From NCBI GenBank assembly GCA_004559785.1, contig SFXD01000009.1:1-40035 (forward strand): a stretch of 40,035 nt of DNA, given 5' to 3'. A program made the position numbers and the translations under genes. Origin of the DNA: a bacterium (lineage in GTDB: Bacteria; Bacteroidota; Bacteroidia; Bacteroidales; Bacteroidaceae). A model generated the notes under the pieces. It did not search any database, had not been told where the DNA came from, and saw only the letters and a program-made list of their open reading frames with translations. Each line of letters starts with the position of its first letter. The first letter of the stretch is position 1. Below, piece after piece: positions 8,439 to 16,310 of the stretch.

Positions 8439-9473
8439 ATGAAAGAATTTGACATAAGGGAAGAGGGAAGGCTGAAGGAGAAGGATTTCGAGAATGCCTT
8501 GCGCCCATTGCAGTTTGACGACTTCAGCGGACAGAAGAAGGTGGTAGACAACCTACGCATCTTTGTCGAGGCCGCCAAGTACAGGGGAGAGCCGTTGGAC
8601 CATACCCTCCTGCACGGACCTCCAGGACTGGGGAAGACGACGCTGAGCAACATCATCGCCAACGAACTCGGCGTGGGGTTCAAGTTGACGAGCGGTCCTG
8701 TGCTCGACAAGCCGGGAGACCTGGCCGGGATACTTACGGGACTGGAGCCGAACGACGTGCTTTTCATTGACGAGATACACCGCCTGAGTCCTGTCGTCGA
8801 GGAATACCTGTACAGTGCTATGGAGGACTACCGCATAGACATCATGATAGACAAGGGCCCCAGTGCAAGGAGCATCCAGATCGACCTTGCGCCCTTCACG
8901 CTGGTCGGTGCCACCACGCGCAGCGGATTGCTCACCGCACCACTTCGGGCTCGCTTCGGCATCAACATGCACCTCGAGTACTACGATTCAGCCACACTCC
9001 AGCAGATTGTCGCGCGCAGTGCCGACATACTCGGGCTGCCCATAGAGCCGGCGGCAGCGGCGGAGATAGCGGGGCGCAGTCGGGGCACGCCACGTATAGC
9101 CAACGCCCTGCTGCGTAGGGTCAGGGACTTTGCCCAGGTAAAGGGCGACGGTAGGATAGACCTACGAATAGCCCGCGTGGCACTGGAGGCACTGAACATC
9201 GACAAGTATGGACTGGACGAGATAGACAACAAGATATTGCTCACCATCATCGACAAGTTCAAGGGTGGCCCAGTGGGCGTAAACACCATTGCCACGGCGA
9301 TAGGCGAGGATGGAGGCACGCTGGAGGAGGTGTACGAGCCGTTCCTCATCAAGGAGGGCTTCATCAAGCGCACGCCGCGGGGACGCGAGGTGACGGAACT
9401 GGCGTACAGCCATCTTGGCAGGACTATGGGCAGCAGGTATGGCAATCCCCTACAGGGAGACCTCTTCGACTGA
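8439..9473 (+). CDS. ruvB: Holliday junction branch migration helicase RuvB
   Basis: 344 residues, normal for RuvB, the AAA+ motor that drives branch migration with RuvA before RuvC cleavage. The Walker A motif is GPPGLGKT (60-67), Walker B is DEIH (111-114), sensor 1 is GATTRSGLL, and LRARFGINMHLEYY is typical of RuvB. The C-terminal winged helix carries GGPVGVNTIATAIGEDGGTL and the R-T-P-R-G-R segment. It follows ybeY by 37 nt; no clear promoter is visible in that gap. ruvA and ruvC are not in the window, as is common in this phylum. Confidence 0.96.
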   Translation: MKEFDIREEGRLKEKDFENALRPLQFDDFSGQKKVVDNLRIFVEAAKYRGEPLDHTLLHGPPGLGKTTLSNIIANELGVGFKLTSGPVLDKPGDLAGILTGLEPNDVLFIDEIHRLSPVVEEYLYSAMEDYRIDIMIDKGPSARSIQIDLAPFTLVGATTRSGLLTAPLRARFGINMHLEYYDSATLQQIVARSADILGLPIEPAAAAEIAGRSRGTPRIANALLRRVRDFAQVKGDGRIDLRIARVALEALNIDKYGLDEIDNKILLTIIDKFKGGPVGVNTIATAIGEDGGTLEEVYEPFLIKEGFIKRTPRGREVTELAYSHLGRTMGSRYGNPLQGDLFD

Positions 9474-9517
9474 TGCCGGGATAAAGTGTTTATATATTAT
9501 ATTATAATGTATAGGAT

Positions 9518-10747
9518 ATGGTACTGAACTATATATGGATAGGCTTCTTCGCAATCGCGTTCCTGATAGCCTTGGTACAGCTGGGGATGGGCAATACTGA
9601 GGTGTTTCCAGCCATGATGAACAGTACGTTCGACAGTGCCCGCACGGCTTTCGACATCTCGTTGGGACTGACGGGCGTACTCAGCCTGTGGATGGGAATC
9701 ATGAAGATAGGCGAGCGCGGCGGTCTCGTGAACGTGCTTGCCAGGTGGCTGAGTCCCGTGATGACGCGCCTCTTCCCTGGCATTCCTGCAGGGCATCCCG
9801 CATTTGGGTACATGTTCATGAACATGAGTGCCAACATGCTAGGACTGGATAATGCGGCCACGCCCCTGGGCCTGAAGGCAATGGAGGGGCTCCAGGAGCT
9901 GAACAGGGAGAAGGACAAGGCCACGGATGCCATGATAATGTTCCTCGTGCTGAATACGAGCGGGCTCACGCTCATTCCCGTCGGGGTGATGGTATACAGG
10001 GCGCAGATGGGTGCCGCCCAGCCCATGGACGTATTCATCCCCATACTGATAGCCACCACCCTCGCCACGCTGAGTGGCATACTCATAACGTGCATGTATC
10101 AGCGAATCAACATTCTCAACAGGACGCTGCTGGGACTCCTGATAGGCATGTGCGCCTTTGCCGGAGGCATCATGTGGCTTAGCACGCAGGTGGATAGGGA
10201 GACGCTCAATACGTGGTGTACCACGGTTGCCAACATCATCCTGTTCTCCATCATCATAGCCTTTATCGGCATGGGTGTGCGCAGCAGGGTGAACGTATAC
10301 GAGGCGTTCGTAGAGGGTGCCAAGGGAGGGTTCGAGACGGCTGTCAGAATCATACCTTACCTCGTGGCGATACTGGTGGCCATAGGCGTGTTCCGTGCCA
10401 GCGGGGCAATGGACTTCATGGTGGACGGCGTAGGTTCGCTGATAGCCATGTGCGGTGGCGATGCCGAGTGCGTGGGTGCCTTGCCAACGGCCCTGATGAA
10501 GCCCCTTTCGGGCAGCGGGTCGCGTGGGATGATGGTGGATGCCATGTCCACGTACGGGGCGGACTCGTTCGTTGGCAGGCTGAGCTGCATATTCCAGGGG
10601 GCTACGGACACCACGTTCTACATACTGGCGGTGTATTTTGGCAGCGTGGGCATACGCAATACTCGCCACGCCGTGCAGGCAGGCTTGCTGACCGACGTGT
10701 GTGGAACGGTGGCGGCATTGGCGGTGGCATACATGTTCTATGGATGA
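9518..10747 (+). CDS. SpmA/SpmB-type fused nucleoside-recognition (Gate) membrane protein
   Basis: 409 residues with about ten hydrophobic segments. The N-terminal half resembles SpmA (GHPAFGYMFMNMSANMLGLD then NAATPLGLKAMEGLQ) and the C-terminal half resembles SpmB (ATDTTFYILAVYFGSVGIRN). In Firmicutes these are two spore-maturation proteins; in Bacteroidetes a fused form is common despite the absence of sporulation. The halves carry the Gate/nucleoside-recognition fold, but no transport substrate is established. An AGGA (9513-9516) lies just before the ATG. It is 44 nt from ruvB and 70 nt from the flippase. Confidence 0.82.
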   Translation: MVLNYIWIGFFAIAFLIALVQLGMGNTEVFPAMMNSTFDSARTAFDISLGLTGVLSLWMGIMKIGERGGLVNVLARWLSPVMTRLFPGIPAGHPAFGYMFMNMSANMLGLDNAATPLGLKAMEGLQELNREKDKATDAMIMFLVLNTSGLTLIPVGVMVYRAQMGAAQPMDVFIPILIATTLATLSGILITCMYQRINILNRTLLGLLIGMCAFAGGIMWLSTQVDRETLNTWCTTVANIILFSIIIAFIGMGVRSRVNVYEAFVEGAKGGFETAVRIIPYLVAILVAIGVFRASGAMDFMVDGVGSLIAMCGGDAECVGALPTALMKPLSGSGSRGMMVDAMSTYGADSFVGRLSCIFQGATDTTFYILAVYFGSVGIRNTRHAVQAGLLTDVCGTVAALAVAYMFYG

Positions 10748-10817
10748 AGGAGGGTATTCATGGTATGGCGACGAACGGAAGTACAATTATGGAGTAACTA
10801 ATAGGGTTTAAAACGTA

Positions 10818-12293
10818 ATGGCAAGTCTCAGGTCTTTGGCAAAGGATACGGCAATCTACGGACTGTCGAGCATAGTGGGAAGGTTTCTCAACTACATGCT
10901 GATGCCGCTCTATACGCATGTCATCTCGGCTGAGAGCGGCGGGTACGGCATCGTGACCAACGTGTATGCCTATACGGCACTCATACTGGTAATGCTCACC
11001 TTTGGGATGGAGACTACCTTTTTCCGCTTTGCCAACAAGGAAGACGAAGACCCTCGCAGGGTGTTCTCCACGGCACTCTCCTTCGTGTCGGCACTCAGCG
11101 TCACCTTCTTCCTGCTGGTATATCTCTTCCTTCCGCAGGTAAGTGGGCTCATGGGCTATGCCTCCCACCAGGAGTATGTCCTGCTGATGGCGGCGGTAGT
11201 GATGCTGGATGCCATTCAGGCAATACCGTTCAGCTACCTCAGATACCGGAACCATGCCTTGAGGTTTGCTTTCCTCAAGTTGCTCTTCATCGTCATGAAC
11301 ATATCGCTTAACCTCGTATATTTCCTCGTGCTGGGCTACGACGACGTGCTTGGGGTGTTTGCCCTCAACCTGCTGTGCACTTCCGTCATAACGCTGTTCT
11401 TCGTTCCCGACGTGCTGGCAGCATTCGCCAAGCCGGACATGCGCCTGTTGGGCAGGATGCTCGCCTACAGCTGGCCGATCCTCGTACTGGGCATTGCCGG
11501 GATACTCAATCAGGCTGCCGACAAGATACTCTTCCCTCTCGTCTATCCCGACAGGGAGCAGGGCATTCGCGAGTTGGCTGTCTATGGTGGTTGCGTTAAG
11601 GTAGCCATGATAATGGCGATGATAACCCAGGCATTCCGCTTTGCCTACGAGCCGTTTGTCTTCGCACAGTCGCAGGCTAAGGACAGGACGGGGATGTATG
11701 CTCAGGGGATGAAGTATTTCTTCATCTTCACCCTGCTTGCCTTCCTGTGCGTGATGGCATACATGCCCGTGCTGCGTTACATGCTCGGCAGGGACTACTG
11801 GCAGGGCCTGGGGGTGGTGCCCATAGTGATGGTGGCGGAGATAATGATGGGGATATATTTCAACCTCTCCTTCTGGTACAAGCTCGTCGACAAGACTATC
11901 TACGGGGCATGGTTCTCGCTGGCAGGCTGCGTGGTGCTCGTTGCGGTCAACGTCGTCTTCATCCCCCGCTACAGCTACATGGCATGTGCATGGGGAGGCG
12001 TGGCAGGGTACGGAACGTCGATGCTGCTCAGCTACCTTGTGGGACAGAGGCTCTACCCTATAGCCTATCCCTTGGGCGACATGGCAAGGTATGCCGCCTT
12101 GACGGCTTTGCTCACCCTTGCCGTTTACCTCGTGCCCGAGGGATGGCCGCTGGCATATAGGCTTGCACTGAATACCCTCTGCGTGCTCGCACTGGCATCG
12201 TACATACTATATCGCGACATACCGGTAAGCAACTTGCCTCTCGTGGGCAGGTACTTCCGAACAAACAATAATTCTAAAACCAAACAACTATGA
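10818..12293 (+). CDS. Wzx-like polysaccharide/oligosaccharide flippase (MOP superfamily)
   Basis: 491 residues with 12-14 predicted membrane segments. The N-terminus (SLAKDTAIYGLSSIVGRFLN, then LMPLYTHVIS) is typical of polysaccharide biosynthesis proteins that move lipid-linked glycans across the inner membrane. The cytoplasmic C-terminal tail is short and polar. No glycosyltransferases are nearby, so its glycan cannot be named. The stop overlaps the ATG of the oxidoreductase gene (ATGA at 12290-12293), which suggests coupled translation of two seemingly unrelated products. Confidence 0.88.
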   Translation: MASLRSLAKDTAIYGLSSIVGRFLNYMLMPLYTHVISAESGGYGIVTNVYAYTALILVMLTFGMETTFFRFANKEDEDPRRVFSTALSFVSALSVTFFLLVYLFLPQVSGLMGYASHQEYVLLMAAVVMLDAIQAIPFSYLRYRNHALRFAFLKLLFIVMNISLNLVYFLVLGYDDVLGVFALNLLCTSVITLFFVPDVLAAFAKPDMRLLGRMLAYSWPILVLGIAGILNQAADKILFPLVYPDREQGIRELAVYGGCVKVAMIMAMITQAFRFAYEPFVFAQSQAKDRTGMYAQGMKYFFIFTLLAFLCVMAYMPVLRYMLGRDYWQGLGVVPIVMVAEIMMGIYFNLSFWYKLVDKTIYGAWFSLAGCVVLVAVNVVFIPRYSYMACAWGGVAGYGTSMLLSYLVGQRLYPIAYPLGDMARYAALTALLTLAVYLVPEGWPLAYRLALNTLCVLALASYILYRDIPVSNLPLVGRYFRTNNNSKTKQL

Positions 12294-13732
12294 AAAAAGA
12301 CATTTTCTTCAAGTCGGACAAGCATGGCCGGTCTCATTCGGAGATTGCCAAGGCAGCAAAGTCTGCAAAGGAAAAAAACGTAGCCAACCAGCCAGGCATC
12401 AGCAGGCGCCAGTTCCTGTCTACGGCCGCCACGGGCATTGCAGGCTTCATGATCCTGCCAAGCTTCACTGTGGACGGAGTCAGGATTGCCCCGAGCGACA
12501 GGGTAGTGCTTGGCTTTGTGGGAGTAGGTCAGCAGGGATGCAGCGACTTCCGCTCGTTCTCCAGTTGCCCCGGCGTGCAGGTGGCTGCCTGCTGCGACGT
12601 GGACAGCATCAAGCGCGAGCGTTTCCGCCGTTACGTGACGGCATGGCAGAAGGACAAGGGCATGCCCCAGCGTTGCGACATGTACGAGGAGTACGAGCGC
12701 ATGCTCGAGCGCAAGGACATCGATGCCATAGAGATTGCCACTCCCGACCATTGGCATGCCCTCGTTGCCATCCACTCGTTGCAGGCTGGCAAGGACGTGT
12801 ACCTCCAGAAGCCCTTGGCTTACACCATTACCGAGGGATTGGCAGTGAAGACTGCCGTAAGGTACAACAACCGCATCCTGCAGATGGGCTCGCAGCAGCG
12901 CAGCAGCCAGGAGTTCCAGCAGGCTATAGCTCTGGTACGCTCTGGTGGCATAGGCAACATCAAGGAGATACACTGCCGTGTGGGAGACCCTCCAAAGCCT
13001 TTCGATCTGCCTGAGATGCCCGTACCCGAGAACCTGAACTGGAATCTCTGGATGGGTCCGCTCAACGACCCCAAGATACACTATCATCCCGACCTCTGCC
13101 CTCCCGTCAGCCTCGACCCCGAGCAGAACGAGAAGCTGTGGGGAGCATGGAGATGGTACGAGGAGACGGGCAACGGCTATCCTGCCGACTGGGGTGCCCA
13201 CATGTACGACATAGCACAGGCTGCCATAGGCATGGACGGACTTGGTCCCGTAGAGTTCATACCCAAGGGCTACGATGGTGCTGAGTGGGCTACCATGAAG
13301 TACGCCAACGGCATCATCATGCAGGAGCGTCCCTACCTGGACGACAACCCTGGTGCGCAGGGCATCCGCTTCGTAGGGGACAAGGGCTGGCTCAAGGTTT
13401 CGCGCGGATATATAGAGTGCTCGGACAAGAAGTTGCTCAAGAAGCATCAGGAGACTATAGCCGCTGGCCAGTACGAGGTAAGTTCACCGCACATGCAGAA
13501 CTTCATCGATGCCATACGTGCGCATAGGGATCCAATCGCTCCTGTAGAGTATGGCTGCAGCACCAACACGCTGTGCTGTCTCTTCAACATAGCACGCGAG
13601 CTCAACCGTCCCGTTCATTGGAACCCTGCCACCCTCAGTTTCGAGGGCGATGCCGAGGCTGCTGCCCACCGCCTGTACTATTACGACTACCGCCGTCCAT
13701 ACACCTTGCCATATCTGGACAAGAGGGGATGA
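12290..13732 (+). CDS. Tat-exported Gfo/Idh/MocA-family oxidoreductase
   Basis: 480 residues. A twin-arginine signal (SRRQFLSTAATGIAGF, residues ~39-54) follows an unusually long, Lys/Ser-rich N-terminal region. The Rossmann fold has GFVGVGQQG, and the family motif reads YLQKPLAYTITEG, with Gln in place of the Glu of the usual EKP; the catalytic-type Lys is kept. WGAHMYDIAQ is the C-terminal half's conserved His region. Such enzymes use tightly bound NAD(P) on sugars or glycosides in the periplasm; the substrate is not predictable here. A strong bidirectional terminator follows at 13742-13784. Confidence 0.88.
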   Translation: MKKDIFFKSDKHGRSHSEIAKAAKSAKEKNVANQPGISRRQFLSTAATGIAGFMILPSFTVDGVRIAPSDRVVLGFVGVGQQGCSDFRSFSSCPGVQVAACCDVDSIKRERFRRYVTAWQKDKGMPQRCDMYEEYERMLERKDIDAIEIATPDHWHALVAIHSLQAGKDVYLQKPLAYTITEGLAVKTAVRYNNRILQMGSQQRSSQEFQQAIALVRSGGIGNIKEIHCRVGDPPKPFDLPEMPVPENLNWNLWMGPLNDPKIHYHPDLCPPVSLDPEQNEKLWGAWRWYEETGNGYPADWGAHMYDIAQAAIGMDGLGPVEFIPKGYDGAEWATMKYANGIIMQERPYLDDNPGAQGIRFVGDKGWLKVSRGYIECSDKKLLKKHQETIAAGQYEVSSPHMQNFIDAIRAHRDPIAPVEYGCSTNTLCCLFNIARELNRPVHWNPATLSFEGDAEAAAHRLYYYDYRRPYTLPYLDKRG

Positions 13733-13741
13733 GGGTCTGAA

Positions 13742-13784
13742 ACACACAAAAAGGTCTGGGAAACTCCCAGACCTTTTTGTGTGT
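13742..13784. terminator. Bidirectional terminator between convergent genes
   Basis: A perfect 20-bp stem with a 3-nt loop, with A5 on one side and T5 on the other (CAAAAAGGTCTGGGA / TCCCAGACCTTTTTG). It starts 9 nt after the oxidoreductase stop and also faces the 3' end of the - strand GH92 gene. Confidence 0.88.
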
Positions 13785-13785
13785 G

Positions 13786-14021
13786 AGCCGTGAGAGACCC
13801 CCTCAGTCCCCCTGTTTAGGGGGAAGAGCCTTGAGCCTTGAGCTGTGAGCAATGAGCCGTGGGAGACCCCCTCAATCCCCCTGTTTAGGGGGAAGAGCCG
13901 TGAGCAATGAGCTGTGAGTTGTGAGCCGTGAGTTGTGAGCTGTAAGCCGCAAAGACGAGCTTTGTGGAACGGGACGGATAGCTCGTCGCTCATAGCCCAT
14001 AGCTCGTCGCCCATAGCTCAT
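13786..14021. repeat. Heptamer repeat tract with a duplicated 37-bp block
   Basis: Most of this gap is built of 7-bp units such as CTGTGAG, CAATGAG, CCGTGAG and TTGTGAG, and near the right end TCATAGC, CCATAGC and TCGTCGC. Within it a 37-bp block (13794-13830) recurs at 13863-13899 with a single visible difference; each copy holds a small hairpin CCCCCTGTTTAGGGGG. A - strand ORF across it is only the translation of these repeats. It separates the terminator from the GH92 3' end. Confidence 0.8.
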
Positions 14022-14025
14022 AGCG

Positions 14026-16179
14026 TCATTCCGTCACCACCTTCAGTTCTCCTGCCTTCAGCATGTCGTTGTGGTCAACGAACCATCCTTTCACCTTCTT
14101 CTTCCCACAGAGTATTTCCTTGATTTTCTCTCCGTTGCCTTCTCGCAGGATGGTCACCTTGCGTCCGTCCCCCGTGGTGAGTTCCACCTTTGGGAAGAGA
14201 GGTACCGTCACTATGTATTCGGGGTCAGCAGGCGAGTAGGTGTATAGTCCTATGGCATTAAGCACATACCATGTCGACATTTCCCCGGCATCGTCCATTC
14301 CGGAGTATGCCAGGTGGTCTTTACCCATGTCGTAGTACTTGTCCATCAGTATGTTGAGTATTCTCTGTGCCTTCTCCTGCTTGCCAATGAAGTAGTAGGT
14401 GTATGGCACGCTGTGGTCGGGCTGGTTGCCGTGGCAGTAGTTGCCCATGAAACCTGTCATGTTCCAAGCCTCATATCCTCTCCATGGTTCGCTGAACAGG
14501 CTGTCGAGCTTGTCCTCCACGGCCTTGTGCGAAGGGTATAGTGCTATCATTCCCTCGGGGTCGTGTGGGGCGAAGAACAGGCTTTGCCATGCGTTTGCCT
14601 CGCGGAACATGTAGGCATAGTATGGGTAGTATGGGTCGAAGTCCGCTATCCATTCGCCGTTGTCAATCTTTCCTCTCCAGAATCCGGTGGAAGGGTCGAA
14701 GAGGTTCTTGTAGTTGGAGGAGCGTTGCATCAGCAGTTTGTAGTTGTCCTTGTCCCCGAGGATCTTTGCCACCTGTGCCACGGCATAGTCGTCGTAGGCA
14801 TACTCCTGCGTCTTGGTCACGGCAGCCTTGTACTCGTCCTCGGTGGGTACGTCGGTGGTGTCCTTCTCCGCTATCCAACCTCGTTGTATGTATTCGTCCA
14901 GATAGGGTCGTCCGCCCTGTCCGGGAACGGTGGCGTTGTTCAGCAAGAGTTTGTATGCGTGGCTAAGGTCGAAGTCCCTTGTCCCCCTGCTCCACATTCC
15001 AGCCACGAAGGTGCTGGCGTGGTCGCCGTGGAAGAAGGTGGGCATGTATCCGCCCTTCTTGTCGCCGCGGTCCATGCACGACTTGATGACGTCGCAGGCC
15101 ACGTCGGGTGTTATCACGCCCAGCAGGATGAGCTTGTTGCGGTATGTGTCCCAGAAAGAGGGGTCGGTGTAGTACCTGAAGTCAGCCTTCTTCACGTTGC
15201 CCTGTGCGTCGAGGTATTCGCCGTTCACGTCGCTCCTCAGTACGGGCCAGAGGAATGTCCGGTACATGGTGCTGTAGAGCAGTCCCTTCTGCCTCTCGGT
15301 GCCTCCCTCTACCCTGATGTGCGAAAGGATGTCCTCCCATGTCTTGTCTGCTGCCGAGCGCACCTGGTCGAAGTCCTTGTCCATCATCTCCGCCATCAGG
15401 TTCTCCTTGGCGTTCTCCACGCTGACGAAGCTGAAGCCTATCTTCAGTTCCAGAGGCTTGTCTCCCTTGTTGTCCTCGAAGTCCACCACCGCTATGGTCT
15501 GCCTCTTGGCAGTCTGCTGTGCCACGCTGCGCACGGGCAGGTTAGCTACGGCATAGAAGTACATCCTGCCGTGTCCGTCCTGGTAGCCCTCGAAGGCATT
15601 GGCTGCCGTCGACTTCCTGATGTCCCAGTGCCGTGGTCGTCCGTTGTTCTTGGTGATGTCCACCAGCAGGCGTTTCTCGTCGGTCGGCCTGAAGGTATAT
15701 CTATGGAAGGCGCACCTTAGTGTGGTGGTCAGTTCTGCCTTCACGCCGTATCTCTGGAGGTAGACGCTGTAGTAACCGGGGTGTGCCTCCTCGTCCGAGT
15801 GGTCGAACCACGAGCAGTAGTTGTATGGGTAGAATCGTCCCGTAACGGGCAGGATGGGAACGTGCAGCTGGTCCCAGTGACCCTTTGCGCTGTGGGCGAA
15901 GGCGTATATCTGATGGTCTTCGTACTGGTAGCCGCTGCCGCTGTGGTACATTGTCACGGGTGTGCACTGCACCATGGCGTTGGGCATGGCTGCGCCGGGG
16001 AATGTCTCTGCGCCCCAGGCTCTTTTCACTTCGGTACGTGTATAGCCCAGTTCGTCCGGAGTCCACAGCGTGGCGGTGCCAAGGAAGGGGTTGACGTATT
16101 CTGTCAGTTTCTGTGCGTATATGCTCGTGGCAGATGCCAGCAGGAAGCATGCCGTCACTAGTTTCTTGTGGATATTCAT
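14026..16179 (-). CDS. GH92-family glycosidase (alpha-mannosidase type)
   Basis: 717 residues with a signal peptide ending near TSIYAQ. The GH92 pattern is clear: YVNPFLGT at the N-terminus, RAWGAETFPGAAMPNAM, SGSGYQYEDH, YCHGNQPDHSVPYTYYFIGK, and GMDDAGEMSTWYVLNAIGLY near the C-terminus. GH92 enzymes are calcium-dependent, inverting exo-alpha-mannosidases that trim host or yeast mannose glycans, acting in the periplasm or at the surface. The E-M-S-T-W region holds the expected catalytic carboxylates. It lies downstream of the GH50-like gene on the same strand with no promoter of its own, so the two are probably co-transcribed. Linkage specificity is not predictable. Confidence 0.92.
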   Translation of the reverse strand: MNIHKKLVTACFLLASATSIYAQKLTEYVNPFLGTATLWTPDELGYTRTEVKRAWGAETFPGAAMPNAMVQCTPVTMYHSGSGYQYEDHQIYAFAHSAKGHWDQLHVPILPVTGRFYPYNYCSWFDHSDEEAHPGYYSVYLQRYGVKAELTTTLRCAFHRYTFRPTDEKRLLVDITKNNGRPRHWDIRKSTAANAFEGYQDGHGRMYFYAVANLPVRSVAQQTAKRQTIAVVDFEDNKGDKPLELKIGFSFVSVENAKENLMAEMMDKDFDQVRSAADKTWEDILSHIRVEGGTERQKGLLYSTMYRTFLWPVLRSDVNGEYLDAQGNVKKADFRYYTDPSFWDTYRNKLILLGVITPDVACDVIKSCMDRGDKKGGYMPTFFHGDHASTFVAGMWSRGTRDFDLSHAYKLLLNNATVPGQGGRPYLDEYIQRGWIAEKDTTDVPTEDEYKAAVTKTQEYAYDDYAVAQVAKILGDKDNYKLLMQRSSNYKNLFDPSTGFWRGKIDNGEWIADFDPYYPYYAYMFREANAWQSLFFAPHDPEGMIALYPSHKAVEDKLDSLFSEPWRGYEAWNMTGFMGNYCHGNQPDHSVPYTYYFIGKQEKAQRILNILMDKYYDMGKDHLAYSGMDDAGEMSTWYVLNAIGLYTYSPADPEYIVTVPLFPKVELTTGDGRKVTILREGNGEKIKEILCGKKKVKGWFVDHNDMLKAGELKVVTE

Positions 16180-16234
16180 GTTGTTTTTTTTGAATGTTGA
16201 AGATTAAATACTTGAATGTTGGATTGGTCTTCGC

Positions 16235-16306
16235 CTCTTTGACTCTTCGACTCTTCGACTCTTCGTCTCTTCGTCTCTTCGTCTCTTCGTCTCTTCGTCT
16301 CTTTGA
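16235..16306. repeat. Octamer tandem array (9 units) between GH50-like and GH92 genes
   Basis: Nine perfect-register 8-bp units: CTCTTTGA, CTCTTCGA x2, CTCTTCGT x5, CTCTTTGA. It begins 4 nt beyond the stop of the GH50-like gene and ends about 55 nt before the GH92 ATG on the - strand. On that strand it is purine-rich (GAAGAG). Copy-number slippage would change the spacing between the two genes. Confidence 0.9.
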
Positions 16307-16310
16307 CTGT

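Noticed and set aside
13484..14014. A 176-residue - strand protein
   Set aside because: Its sequence is only the translation of the heptamer tract, the terminator hairpin and the antisense of the oxidoreductase gene.
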